From contig JAPYXD010000608.1 of the NCBI GenBank assembly GCA_030998225.1, positions 7,780,501 through 7,844,500 on the forward strand: a stretch of DNA of 64,000 nt, given 5' to 3'. The notes beneath the pieces were generated by a model. That model was not told the origin of the DNA. It saw nothing but the letters and a program-made list of their open reading frames with translations, and did no database searches. Positions 45,216-57,214 of this stretch are shown piece after piece. Each line of letters begins with the position of its first letter. Position 1 is the stretch's first letter. This DNA comes from Diplolepis rosae. Lineage: Eukaryota > Arthropoda > Insecta > Hymenoptera > Diplolepididae. A program made the position numbers and the translations under genes.

Positions 45216-45727
45216 CACCGAAAAAAATTCCTTGTATCCGTGTACAAGGAATCATCTATTTTGCCTAGTTAGGACAGGCGCCAACTTTGCAATCCTAGTT
45301 GAAATGACAAAGTTCAAGTTTAGTAAGAAAAACAAAGAAAGCAAGTTGATTTGACGGACAGATCCTTTCAGGCGCATGTATTAAACATAACCAAAAAACA
45401 ACTTTACGTTTATGTTCTACTAGACCAAAATTTATATTGATAAAAGTGGGTCTTAAAGAATTATTGACAAAAATAAATTTTTGTTTACACAGTGAAAAAG
45501 TAATAAATACAGAAGATATTCTTTCTACAGCGGAGTTTTGTAATAACAGCATAGCAATATTAATTGAATTTAATTGTTAATAGAACTAGAATTTCTTATT
45601 TCTCTGTAACAAGGTTTGTATTGGTATGTTTAACTGTATGTACGTGATTCTCTTAAACAGGAATCCGTGTTATTTCAACTAGGTAAGATAGTGATAGTTG
45701 ACTCTCGGAAAAAAATTTTTTTCAGTG
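45216..45727. mobile_element. CACTGAG-group MITE, 512 bp, TA target duplication
   Basis: Ends CACCGAAAAAAATTCC and, inverted, CACTGAAAAAAATT, with TA at 45214-45215 and 45728-45729. Subterminal CTTGTATCCGTGTACAAGG is itself a hairpin. An 85-codon minus frame inside has no motif. Confidence 0.72.
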
Positions 45728-45729
45728 TA

Positions 45730-46317
45730 GAATTAAATTTGCAAGCAGTTTTGAATCATCGATAATAAATCATAATATCGTCCTCTTGTTAGACTTACAT
45801 TAAATTATATTTTAACTGAAAAAGCCCAATTGAGTGAATAAATATTAGACTTAACCTACAAACAGCTGTTTACACGTTAAAGTTCTTATACTTAAAATAA
45901 ATTTTGAAAAAATGATCATCCATACGTTGCACTTGAATCATAAATAACAATTTAGTCGATGAATTCTAGATTATTATTTCACTTCCAAATATTCAACACA
46001 ATTTAAGGAAGTAAAACCACTTAAAGTTTCCACCAAGTCTGTTTTACCGACAAGTGTATTACATCAACTACAGATTTTTATTATTTTATGCATCAGATTA
46101 TTTTTCGATTCCCCGTTTAGATTAAATTAGTAATCCGATAAACTAAATACTGGTATGTATGTGATCAAAACAAAAGTAAAATTAAGTTTAGGGCATTAGT
46201 TATGTGAAAAGTGCAAATACCTAACCAAGAAATATGAGAGCATCCATAAAAGAAACGGATAACCAGCCAAAATTAAGAAGAAAATTAAATAAAAGTCTAA
46301 TACGAGGGGACCTATTT
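45730..46317. other. AT-rich DNA without a gene
   Basis: Nothing recognised. Confidence 0.45.
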
Positions 46318-46790
46318 ATATTTTGAGCCTGATTATGAAAAACAGTAATTTGTCATCAACAATGGCTTTATTTTTTTTCAAAGTATTCTCCTTTGTGATG
46401 TATACACTTTTGCATGCGTTCGAACATTTCTTGAGCACTTGTTTGCACCAATCGACTCTTCCATTTTTTTAGCATTTGTCAAATTATGTGGGATCCAACG
46501 AGAACAAATCTTTTTCACGGCTAAATGATCATGCAATATTTTATATATGCTGGTGGAACTATATAATACCTAAAGTTGCCTCAATCTCAAAGTACGTCAC
46601 ATGACGATCTTGCATTATTAGTTTTTGCAGAGCATGAATTTTTTCTGGCCCAACAACTAATTTTGGACGACCTTTACGAAATTTGTCGGTGAGCGAAAGT
46701 AGAAATGAGTTGATCGATGAATTCTTGTCTTGTTAATCCACGTCAAAAGTCGTAATAAAAAGTGGGCAATGAGGTAGGCTCTGGTCGAGA
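46318..46790 (-). pseudogene. mariner-like transposase, internally deleted
   Basis: Minus-strand translation shows GRPKLVVGPEKIHALQKLIM and DRHVTYFEIEATLGI (second helix-turn-helix), then after a frame change EKDLFSLDP-type sequence corresponding to the WIPHNL linker. It then jumps to a C-terminal piece (KSVYITKENTLKK) near 46380. The whole catalytic domain is missing. Related to the mellifera/irritans style rather than the copy at 12825. Confidence 0.7.
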
Positions 46791-48303
46791 TAGACGTTTT
46801 ATTTGCGGTAGGGAAATCCAGTTGGGTCCTAGTCAAGCTAACCTGCTTCATGCCCATTTAAAATTTATTACTGATATGTTCCATACAAATTTCCAAGCGA
46901 TTCCTTTAATTTTTTTTGATAACTATACTTCTTTTGAATGTTAAAACTTTCAAGTACAGAAGCTTGCCATGAATAAAATTAAGATTCAAGTACTCATATT
47001 CTTCGTCACTCAAAAAACATTTGGAATATATGGTATAGTATATATGTACCTGTTTCAAAATTGTCTACGAGGACACCTGTCGGCAACGTATCCTATCTGA
47101 CACGCGACTAGTGATCCTCCGATAATGTAGGCAGTGACAAAAATTTCAAACTCAACTAATTAATTTGAAATCATTTAACAACTACACCCAGGAAAAATTT
47201 TCTTTGATTCAAACAAAATTTTTTCGAATCAAACAAATTTATGCATTGCTACATGGTCAATGAAAAGTTTCATTGATTAAAAGAAATTTCTTGATTGTTT
47301 TTTTTCTTTGAGTTAAAGAAATAAATGTCTGCGCAGTCGCATATATGGTGTTACGTCGTAACAAATGTTAAGATTCATTTATAAATAAGTAGATCATAAG
47401 AAACATTGTACACCCGGTAGACTCAAGAATAATCTCTTCCGGAAGACGAAAACTCGGGATAGTATCAAAAAGCAAATATGCATGTGAGATAAGGATGCAT
47501 CATAGACGCATGAAATCGAGTTGAATGCACCTTTTAGAGTCTTGAATATCTAGGTAAGAAATTATTCTTGAATTGAGATTATTTAAATTACAAAAAAACA
47601 AAACCAAACAAACGAAAATTATAGACAAATCACAGAGATTGGGTAATTATAGTAAGTTTTTTTTGTATTAAGTAAAGGCACAATTTTATGAGCAATTTGC
47701 CTAACATTCATGAATAGAAATAGTTCAAAAAAGAAATACTTGCAGCAAATCGCAACACAAATGTCAAAATCGACTTGAAAACATATTTAAGAAATGTTAT
47801 TTAAAAAAATGCAATAACTTCAAAAATTTTATTGTGAAGGGCGGGGAAAGGACTAGGACACCGTGTATAAAACGTTATCAATCCTAGTGCTTTCTTTGCC
47901 ATACCTATGGGCCTTATGGGAATTTTTAGATATAAAAAGGCCGGAAAAAATGCTTTGGTCAGTTCAAGTTGGACTTGGTCCACGAAAACACTACTTAAAT
48001 TTCAGTTCATCCTAGACTTGGTCCTAGGAAACATCAAATTTTTGTTAGACTTGGACTTGGTCCAACTATAATCGATGCTCTTCTTTTTGATTTTTTACTT
48101 AGTCGAAATTCTACTTAATTTATAAATAAAGTGTTACTCGACCATTCAGCGATGTGTAATTTGGCTGATCAACAGTTTTCAAATAAATTTCCAAGTAAGT
48201 TGAACATTATACAAGTATGCAAGGCTTTTTTTTCCTTCCTAAGAACCTTTACAATTGACTGGTATTTCCTAACGGTTAATCAATTTTCTAACTTTTATAA
48301 AAA
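46791..48303. other. AT-rich DNA; partial MITE-like end at 47185
   Basis: CACCCAGGAAAAATTTTC after TA at 47185 resembles the end of the MITE at 32555, and 47150-47170 shares AATTTCAAACTCAACTAATT with 9312-9335. No opposite end was found. The remainder has no gene. Confidence 0.4.
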
Positions 48304-48890
48304 CGTATTACGCTCTGGACATTAATTTCGTTCATTGTGTATTGTTTATGAACGCCATTTAAATTCATTTGTTTATAACATTGTTTATTTAACAATATCA
48401 AATTTTTCAATCTTCAAAAACGCATTACACTCTGGACATTAATTTCGTTCATCGTGTATTGCTTGTAAATGTTTTGCAAACTTATTTGTTTATAACATTG
48501 ATTATTTAACAAAATCGAAATTACTTAATTTTCTACCTTTTTCAAAACGCATTACACTCTGGACATTAATTTCATTCATTGTGTATTGCTTGTAAATGTT
48601 TTGCAAACTTATTTGTTTATAACATTGATTATTTAACAAAAATCGAAATTACTTAATTTTCTACCTTTTCTCAACAACGCATTACACTCTGGACATTAAT
48701 TTCATTCATTGTGTATTGCTTGTAAATGTTTTGCAAACTTATTTGTTTATAACATTGATTATTTAACAAAAATCGAAATTACTTAATTTTCTACCTTTTT
48801 CAACAACGCATTACACTCTGGAAATTAATTTCGTTCATTGTGTATTGCTTGTAAATGTTTTGCAAACTTATTTGTTTATAACATTGTTTC
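48304..48890. repeat. Minisatellite, unit 117-130 bp, five copies
   Basis: Units begin CGCATTACACTCTGGACATT at 48304 (diverged), 48421, 48548, 48678 and 48807, and carry TGTGTATTGCTTGTAAATG and TTTGTTTATAACATTG. The middle three are nearly identical; the first is diverged and the last is partial. Confidence 0.92.
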
Positions 48891-49097
48891 TCAACCCTTC
48901 ACAGTTGAGGAAAATACTTTTGCAATTCCTCGAGTGATTGTGCAATCGTTCTTACGTTCAATGGACTAGATTCCCAATTTATAACGCATGGGCGTTGACT
49001 TGAAAACGATTTAAAATTTGAACTACTTGAACGTCGCAGGACGTAACAATGGAAAAGAACTAGTTCCGTAACAGAGTTTCCGATAGGTAGTTCAATA

Positions 49098-50629
49098 ATA
49101 GTATATTACGTGCCTAGGCGCACAATGAGGGTTATTGCGTGACGAGCGACAATGCTCGCAGGACTGATCGCGCCTCGGCTTCGTCTCGGCTTTGTCTCGT
49201 CAAAGCCTTGTACATTTGAACTGCGCATGCGTCTATTAGAATCCATTACTACTACACAAGATCGATAAAATCAAAATGGCCGGGACTAGTCGTGACATAT
49301 CAAGTGTAATAACTAGCGCCGCAAACAACTACAATACTAGATTAGATTCGAATGTACGCGTAAAAACTCGTATCCACACCAAAGTCACATAATTGTATAT
49401 TACGTGCCAATGCACACTATTCGGGAAATTGCGAGATTCGCGACAATGCTCGCAGGACTGATCGCGCCTCGGCTTCGTCTCGGCTTTGTCTCGGCTTCGT
49501 CTCGGCTTTGCCTCAGCTACGTCTCGGCTACGTCTCGGCTACGCTTCGACTATGCCTCACCTACGACTCGACTACGCCTTGGCTTCGATCTCCTGCGAGC
49601 ATTGTCGCTCGTCACGCAATAACCCTCATTGTGTGCCTAGGCACGTAATATACTATTATGTGACTTTGGTGCGGATACGAGTTTTTATGCGTACACTGGA
49701 ATCTAATCTAGTATTGTCGTTGTTTGCGGCGCTAGTCATTAGACTTGATATGTCACGACTAGACCCGGCCATTTTGATTTTATCGATCTTGTGTAGTAGT
49801 TATGGATTCTAATAGACGCATGCGCAGTTCAAATGTACATGGCTTTGCCAGTAAGGTGCTAACGCTGTACGAAGAAGAAGAATAAGAAAAAGATTGTGTT
49901 TCGCTGTAAGACTACACTGAGAAAACTGGAGTGTCAAACTTTAAGTGTCAAAATGTAGATATTCAGTTTGAACTTCTAGATAGTACAACACTTTCTCCGA
50001 AATTTTTTCTGTTTGGTCAGGGAGACACTCATTTGATATTCTGCTTAACTGTTACCAGAGGGTCAGAATCACTATAAAGAGTGTCGATTGGTGAAATACG
50101 CGCCAAAATTGTAAAGTCACGTGGGTTCGCCTATTTTTCCTCCAATATCACCAGCGTCGACTCTAACCTCATTGCCAGTTTCGCGTCCTTTACGTGTTAA
50201 AGTGTCTCGAGGGTTATTTTTGCCAACTAATTGTCGAGTACCTATTTCACTTGCTATAATAACATAATAATTGTGAAAGCTTAAATGTAATAGTTGTGAG
50301 GTTAGCCATAGAGGTATGTTTTTTCCTCTTCGATAATCTATTTTTCTCTATGCGATGATCAACTTTTCCCTCTAAAGTATTCAAGTTGACCATCTTATTT
50401 TCACAATCCACAGGTAATAAGTTACACTATCTAGAAGGCTGTCCTATAGTTTAACCTCAAATATAGTCTGCTTCACCCTCCAAATGTTTAGGTTGACACT
50501 CCAGTTTTCTCAGTGTATATGCGCATGCACAGTTCAATTTTTACATTGTATTCCTCTGTAACGGAATACACAACATTCCGTTACTCTCAGCTATAACGGA
50601 AAAACGAGTTTCCGTGCCTGAGGCACATA
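49098..50629. mobile_element. Composite of units X, A (minus), X and A (plus), interrupted by a MITE
   Basis: Partial X (49098-49199), partial inverted A (about 49200-49391), full X with a decamer array (49392-49656), then direct A split into 49657-49914 and 50516-50629 by the MITE at 49915-50515. X here has the longest TCTCGGCTTCG/TCTCGGCTACG array (about 49476-49590), which gives rise to the Arg/Leu-rich chance frames. Confidence 0.82.
49915..50515. mobile_element. CACTGAG-type MITE, 601 bp, perfect ends
   Basis: Perfect inverted ends of 23 bp starting CACTGAGAAAACTGGAGTGT, flanked by TA (49913-49914 and 50516-50517). It lies in unit A at GTAAGAC-TA-TATGCGC; the uninterrupted copy at 3661-4033 shows GTAAGACTATATGCGC, so the TA duplication is confirmed by an empty site in the same window. 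No coding sequence. Confidence 0.93.
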
Positions 50630-51436
50630 AAAAATAAAATCGTCTTGGTTGTAAAATACATTAACCTGTTCTACGAAATGTGTTTAAAAGTTCTATAAAA
50701 TTCAAAGGCCGGGGATACTCAATGTTTATTAGAGGGCAGGATACGAAAAATATAGAATAGTTCTAGAAAATCTAAAGCTGCATCTAATATACAATTTATA
50801 TCGAAGAAGTCTCTAAACTATAGAGAACAGTTCTGTAAAATGCTGGCCGATTTTTCCACGTAAAAAAATATCTTTTATGTCATTATTATTATAATACTCT
50901 ATTTCTTTACATATTTAAGTATACACAATTATACACTATTGCATAAACAATCACTTATACTAATTACACTCGCACGCTATTAAAATTTCTATTCGCCGCA
51001 GGATAGAACCCTTATTCTCAACCCTCAACCCTACTCAATTACACTACATTACACCAATTTTTTTGATTACTCGATTACTTGCTCGACAAATCGCTTTGTT
51101 TTCTACACGTGTTTACGTTGTTTATATGTTAAACGCGTTGGCCGGGGTCGAGGGACGCGAAACATGTATCTACCTGTGCGCAGTAGCGACTACGCAGCTT
51201 CATTTTACAGAACTTAGGTCTATAGATCTTATAGTGGAATGGTTCACAAACACTAAATACTTCTAATCTAATTTCCATGAGATTTTTTAACATTTTTTCA
51301 AAAATTCCTGAAAGTTATACAAAACATAAAAAATTTGTTCACGGTTCGCTCGTATCCCCAACTCCTGAAATAATTCAAGAAAATGTAATGAACTTTTTTT
51401 TCCGTGTAGTACATACGTAATGTGACTTACAGAAAT
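50630..51436. other. Intergenic DNA with a SINE body fragment
   Basis: On the minus strand, 51035-50890 reads GGTTCTATCCTGCGGCGAAT then GCGTGCGAGTGTAATTAGTA, matching the B-box end and body of the SINEs at 27040 and 35583; the A-box half is gone. The remainder shows no gene. Confidence 0.5.
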
Positions 51437-52445
51437 ATTGGGTTGGCAACAAAGTCATTTCGTTTTTTTCATGATTTTCAAAGCAAGTTTGTTCGATGAC
51501 CTTTTACCATCTTTCAGTCGGCTTTATAATTCCGCTTTCGTAAAAAGTTTGGTTCTTAGAGGCAAAAAACTGAATCAACTCATTTTGACAGCCTCATTTG
51601 AATCGAATGTTTTTCCATTTAAATAGTTTTGAAGTGAACGGAATAAATAATAATCGGATGGTGTAAGGTCAGGACTATACAGTAGATGAGGCATCACTTC
51701 CTAACCTAACTTCAATAATTTTTTGTAAGTGACCAAAGATGTATGTGGTCTGGCGCTATGTTGATGGAAGTGACGCCTTTACGAGTTGCCAGTTCTGGCC
51801 GCTATTCCTTGATTCCATTTTTTAGACAAAATATGTGAGATACAAAAAAAACGTTTAGATGGAAAATTGTTTGCCTAAATGAGGTTTACAAATTCTCATT
51901 AAGACATTTCGGGACAGGATGTATATTTTATGTTTTGATTTTTAATATTAAAAAAATTCGATTTTTTTCAACAAAATATGTGAGATACGAAATAAGCGTT
52001 GTTCTGCAAAATCGTTTCCTTAAATAAAGTCTACGATTGTTTTTTCTTTTTGAGTGATTTGGAAGAAAATAAATTATTTTAATCATGTAATTTATTAAAA
52101 AGTTATTGAAATGTATACAGAAAATTTTTTTAAATGTCTATCAGCGTATGTATGTGATATGTTAAGATTCTCTGCGATTTTTCGTGTCGTACTACGCCGG
52201 TTATTTCCTATCATTGCTTTTATTTTGTCGTCGTCAACTTCAGTTGGGCGTGCGGTGCGTGGTGCATTTTTCAGGTCAAAATCTCCGGAACGACAACGAG
52301 CAAACCAATTCTGGAACTGGCTTTCTGTTAATGATTTTTCACCATAAACATCATACAACTTTTTTGAGCTTGCACTGCATTTTTACCTTTTCGAAAGTAA
52401 TAAAGTAAAATGTGACGAAAATGACACTCTGGAATCTCCATTTCA
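51437..52445 (-). pseudogene. mariner transposase pseudogene, interrupted
   Basis: The minus-strand start is near 52440 (MEISECHFRHILLYYF), then VQAQK, VYGEKSLTESQFQNWFARCR and DFDLKNAPRTARPTEVDDDK (N-terminal helix-turn-helix domains, to about 52095). About 290 bp of unrelated AT-rich DNA follows. The C-terminal part then resumes at about 51780 with SARPHTSL, LYSPDLTPSDYYLFRSLQN and LNGKTFDSNEAVK. The 3' end TTGGGTTGGCAACAAAGTCA at 51437 is a known style of mariner terminus. The first catalytic Asp is lost and several frame changes are present. Confidence 0.8.
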
Positions 52446-52597
52446 AATCAATGCAAATCAATAAATAAACGACAAAACTTTAAACTTGTCTTTACTGAAT
52501 AATCTATGAAACGTATTTTGGAATTGAAACGAAAAATATGTGTTTTATCAGAAACTGCGTCAGACAAAATTTGTAGATCTTTTTGAAACGAACAACT

Positions 52598-53150
52598 TCG
52601 TATTCTTACGTTTTTTTCGTATTTTACACATTATTGTTAAAAAATTGAATTTTGGATTTTCACTAGTTTTTTTTTAATTAAAAAGAAAAATATGCATCTT
52701 ATGAAAAAATTTTACCATTCAAATTTGTAGGTCTTTATGTAGAAAATAATATTGTATCATAACGTTTTTTCGTATCTCGTATAATTTAAGTGGAAAATGG
52801 AATTTTGATATTGATTCATTTTTTCGAATTTGAATATGCTGTAACATTTCTAATTTTGATTTAATTAAAAAATGTTATCAGGATAATTCGTAGAGATTTA
52901 TGAGCACTATCAAAAACCAGTATTGAAATTTTTGATTTTTTCAAAAAGTTATTTTAAAAAACACAAAAGTAGTGCTCAATCCCTCAATTTTGATTGGATG
53001 TGGCTGGTTAACGAACTTGTCCTTACTTTTTCGGCTCCGATAAAGTGTACTAAAGCTCAATTTAATCTGATAATTCTATCGAGAGTTATGCCGCACACGA
53101 CCTACTACAGACAGACAGACACTTTCGTAAAAACCGTTTTTTTCTGACTC
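52598..53150. repeat. Outer inverted arm, left (dispersed-repeat family)
   Basis: Pairs in reverse complement with 62178-62700 over about 520 bp, sharing ACGTTTTTTCGTATCTC, TGTTATCAGGATAATTCGTAG, GGCTGGTTAACGAACTTGTC and CAGACAGACAGACACTTTCG. It is related to 33060-33410. Confidence 0.8.
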
Positions 53151-53397
53151 AGGGGGTCTCAAAACGTAAAGATTTGATGAAAATTTCGAAAGTCATTTTA
53201 CACATAAAACCAATACCTTCTCATCCATGATGAGAACGTAAAAATTATTTCTTAAGTTTTTGCCAGTACTGTATTTAAATGGAAAAACTAATTTTTTTAA
53301 AAATTAAATAAATAATGTTAAAAAAATAATTTCTTTTTTTTTAAATAGGCTACAAACATGATTTGTTAAAATCAAATAAATTTATATATGCTGTAGT
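53151..53397. other. Spacer between the outer arm and the Tc1-like remnant
   Basis: AT-rich, no counterpart near the right arm. Confidence 0.45.
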
Positions 53398-53781
53398 ACA
53401 GGGTTTTCCAATTAGAGGTTTCATTTTGATTTGTAAGAAAATCGCGTGTGTTTTGTGAAAAATCATTTGATTTTTATTTCATTTAATAGTGAAAGGTTTG
53501 CCATTGATAAATGAAAGACAATATCATTCATGTGGCCTCCACGGCAACGTTTGCAGGATTATGCTTTTTTGGTGAAATTTTCAATTACAATTGTAATCAC
53601 CGTTTCGAGAAATCAATCGGCCTGGAAACTTTTCACGCAAGAGACCGATGGTTTCGCCACCTGTGTGGCACGTAGAGCAGTCTTGTTGGAAATAATCATC
53701 GTCCACATCCATATCCTTCAATTCTGGCCATAAAAATTCATTAATCATGGTTCGATAGCGCAATCCAATCACCCAAACAGC
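53398..53781 (-). pseudogene. Tc1/mariner-like transposase, C-terminal part
   Basis: Minus-strand frame from 53773 onward reads LRYRTMINEFLWPELKDMDV, then YFQQDCSTCHTGGETIGLLR (second catalytic Asp region) and FPGRLISRNGDY. It then jumps by deletion over the third catalytic region to SCKRCRGGHMNDIVFH, the usual C-terminus. The terminal sequence TACAGGGTTTTCC at 53398 is the element end. The N-terminal side of the frame is cut by the hAT insertion and resumes at 62021. Confidence 0.85.
53774..53781. repeat. hAT target duplication, left copy
   Basis: CAAACAGC, identical to 62013-62020. Confidence 0.93.
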
Positions 53782-56737
53782 CAGTGTCTCCAGAACGTGG
53801 GATTTTTCGGCCCCCACCACGTTCCCATCTGGGAGAAACACATGCAAACGTGGCGTGTCAGTGTGTCGGCTCTGCTACACGCTGCGGTCACCAGCTTCGT
53901 GTAAAGCCGAAGGTGCACGAAGACGGACTTCGTTACAATGCTTGAGTTTTCAAGTTATTTTTAGATTTCACGCTTTCGTTTATCGAGTCGAAATTAAGAA
54001 TTGTATTTTTCTCGAGTACGTGCAAAAGAGGCGCGAAGCAGACGACGAATTTGAATTTACGAAGTATATAGTTCAAGAAATAACACTTTTCTTCAATTTC
54101 TTGAAGAAAGTTTGCATGAAATAAACATCAGTATGATCTTGGAAAATTTCATGAGGATTTCAACACTTCAAAAATAAACTTTCAGTGAAATTTAGTGACA
54201 ATAAATGTATAAAATTTGAATCAATATATAATTTTCCATTCAAATTTATATACTTCTTACTAATTTTGTACATTTAACAATTTTTCAATTAGAACAATAT
54301 TTTCTATCAAGATAAAATGAACATAAAATTCAAGTTCATAATTTATATTTTCAGTTATATGTTAAAAATATTTTCATCTCACATTTTTGTAGCCTAAGCA
54401 CAAACTTTTCATTCCAAAACTTAAAATCTCTACGGAAATGGAAAATTGTCTAATAGCAGTAGATAAATTAAAAAGCTAAAATATGTGTTTATTGGTATTT
54501 CCATATTAACATATAAATATCAATCAACTTTAAATTTTACATAAAAATGTTCGTTCGAAGTGTTCAAATCTTGTTACAATTTGACAAGATTTTATGGAGG
54601 AGTGCAATCTTTTGGATGAAATATTTTGTAGTTCTTAATTTGTCTGTCCGTCTGAAATCGTAGTAAGATTTGAACAGTAAACAACAAATTTTCCAATCGA
54701 ATTCAGGATCAATAATAATTGATTCAGGAAATACTTCAACTCTGTAGAGCATTTTTGTATTTCGAATTCAAAATGTGTGCTTAAGCCACAAAAAAGTAAG
54801 CTGAAAATGTAGATATAAAACTAATTATGTCATGTTTATGTCTTCTTAATGGAAAATACTTTGCATATAATTCTCTAATTCGATATTTTTTTAATGTATG
54901 AACATTCAAGAAATTGATAAATATTCCATCTTTTTATAGGAACTAAAAATTTCCGGACAATGCTTTGATTGAGAAAGCTAAAAATTTGTCAAATATTGAT
55001 ATAAATTGCAATTTTACAATTGCATTATTTTTCAAATATTTTAACATCTCTTCAATCTTGATAATTCTTACAGAAGTTTATTTCATGTGAGTGACTTTTT
55101 CTTTTTCTAATGAAAGATTTCGTAATTCTAAATTCGGCCCAATTCGTAACATTGTAAAAAGATTTTAAAACTTCATAAAAATTTTTTTTCTGTTTTATTC
55201 AAAGTCAATAAATATTCAATGTTTGGAATCGAAATATTAAGTAAATGATTTTCAATTTCTGGGAATAAACTGCTTTAATAAGACAATCTTTCTTCTTTGT
55301 GAGAAATCTCAATTTTAAAATTAAAATTCTACGCATAGGATACAAAAACATAATATGAAAATACTTTTATTACAGAATTTTGAAATATACAAGTTGACCA
55401 ATTTTTAATCGAGTAAATCGGCTACTTTAAGCAAAAAATTATGTTAAAAATATTTTATCAAAAAAAATAAGACACATTAAATTACGGTTTAAAATCCACA
55501 TTCATAGATTGATGGTAAAAGCAGTTTAAAGTTTTTTAATCTTACGTTTTAGTGACGTATGCACAGACTTTTAATCAGATAAATGAAACGCTTTATAGAA
55601 AGTCAAAATTTTCTTATTACTACACTTAATCAAATTTATAAAGTAAAAATATTTTTTAATTGATGCTTTCACTCAATTCTTTAAACATTCATTAATTGAA
55701 AATTGTACTCAAAATTTAATCTTGCAGCGTTCCAATATTCCCACAATGTTACAAAATCTTATTAATCATTATTTTAGTCGAATTATTTTCAAAATATTTA
55801 AAAAATAAATGTAAATATTTTGATTAAATACTTTTGTCAAATTTTGCATTTGACTGATCTTGCAAAATTGTTGAAAGTTTTGAATACCGATAGAAGAAAC
55901 TTTAAATGAAATTTTATGTCCATAAATGCTTAAAGTTCTATATAGAAATATCAACTACAACATTCTCAAATTTTATAAATAAACTACTAAATTCAAAAAG
56001 TTTCGGATTTTTTTAAAAACTGTACAAATTTCAAATATGAATCAGTCAAAATCTACTGATTATCAGTGAAATTTGACCGATTTAAATAACTAAAAACAGG
56101 TTACTGTGAATCAGTCAAATTTCACTGATTACTTCAGTGAAAGTAACTGATTTAACAGTGAAAAATATTGTTTCCACTGATGATTCAGTGAAAAGGCAAA
56201 TCACTGATTCAATCAGTGAAAATTTGACTGATTCAGATTAAGAGTGTATACAAATTTCAAATATAAAGTGTACTCTGTACATTAATCAAACAAATTTAGA
56301 AGATGAATATTTTAATAAATATTCCTAAATATTATTGGAATATGATACATATCGATTTAGAAAAACTTCTTCAAAGTACTCAGACATTTTTCTTATTTTA
56401 CGACATTTTTGCACCATGTTTGACCTTTGGGTAGGATTCAAGAAAACAACTGTAGACATACTTTCATTACTTAGTAAAATACTACGAAGACTTGCTTTTT
56501 AAATTAAAGCGAAAACTTTTAAAACCTTTAACAATCGGTTGCATAGATTCTGCTCTAATCTTGGACGCAAATAGAGAAATAGGTTTTTTTGCTTTTTTTA
56601 GATCTAGTTTTTGCCTTATACATAAATGAAAGAAAACACATTTGAAATATTCAAATAAAAAAGCTGGTTCATTCTTAGAGAATCTCAAATATTCTGAAAT
56701 ACAACTTCTTTCCACACCACCACGGAGGTAGAGTTTA
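53782..56737. repeat. hAT inverted arm, left
   Basis: Starts CAGTGTCTCCAGAACGTGGG and ends at ACGGAGGTAGAGTTTA. It carries mirror copies of every short frame in the right arm, for example the 62-codon frame at 54564-54752, which equals 61042-61230. Relative to the right arm it has about 60 extra bases near 56095-56155. Confidence 0.95.
56039..56245. repeat. Array of CAGTGAAA / ACTGATT words in the left arm
   Basis: About a dozen alternating words of the type AATCAGTGAAA and TTTGACTGATT in both orientations. The mirror copy in the right arm (59595-59765) is about 60 bp shorter. Dense short inverted repeats may form a hairpin cluster. Confidence 0.7.
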
Positions 56738-57214
56738 AGGCTCGTTTTTTTTTACGTGGTATCCCCTGTAGGCCTAGTCCACGTCCTACGAAACGAAAAG
56801 GGTTTTTGCTTTCAAGCAAAAAGAAAAAAAGAAAAAAATGAAGCAAAGTGGTAAAAAACGCTACAAATGTAGCCCGTACTTCAGGCTTGCCTCTATCAAA
56901 TGCCAGTATACGTCGAACAAAAATGTTTTGTTTTAAATCAAATAATGAAGAAGTTTGATTAATTCGGGATGATTTGGGGTGCTTGATTATTGTGAGTCCC
57001 CTTGCCTCTCTCTTATGCCCAAAGCGTGATATTACTCAATTTCAGTATGTTTTCTTACTCACAAAATAATAATTAAAACTAAACAATTTCCATACCCGAG
57101 GCACGCGAAGAAAGGAATAAAGAACGTATCTCTGATATAAGAAATAAAATGTCATTATTTTGTGAGTAAGAAAGGGGTTTGAAATTGATTAACGCCATGC
57201 CTTGGCCATTAGAA
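56738..57214. other. hAT central region, 3' of the transposase frame
   Basis: Non-coding; includes an A-rich run (56814-56842). AATAAA-type words on the minus strand downstream of the frame could serve as polyadenylation signals. Confidence 0.5.

Noticed and set aside
48304..48890. CRISPR-like array
   Set aside because: Whole units of 117-130 bp repeat without unique spacers, and the DNA is eukaryotic in character; a minisatellite.
50860..51415. MITE with CACGTAAAAAAA-type ends
   Set aside because: The ends match over only about a dozen low-complexity bases and no target duplication is visible.
53855..54124. 89-codon frame in the hAT arm, repeated in the right arm
   Set aside because: Present twice only because it lies in the inverted arms; no recognisable domain and no codon-level evidence.
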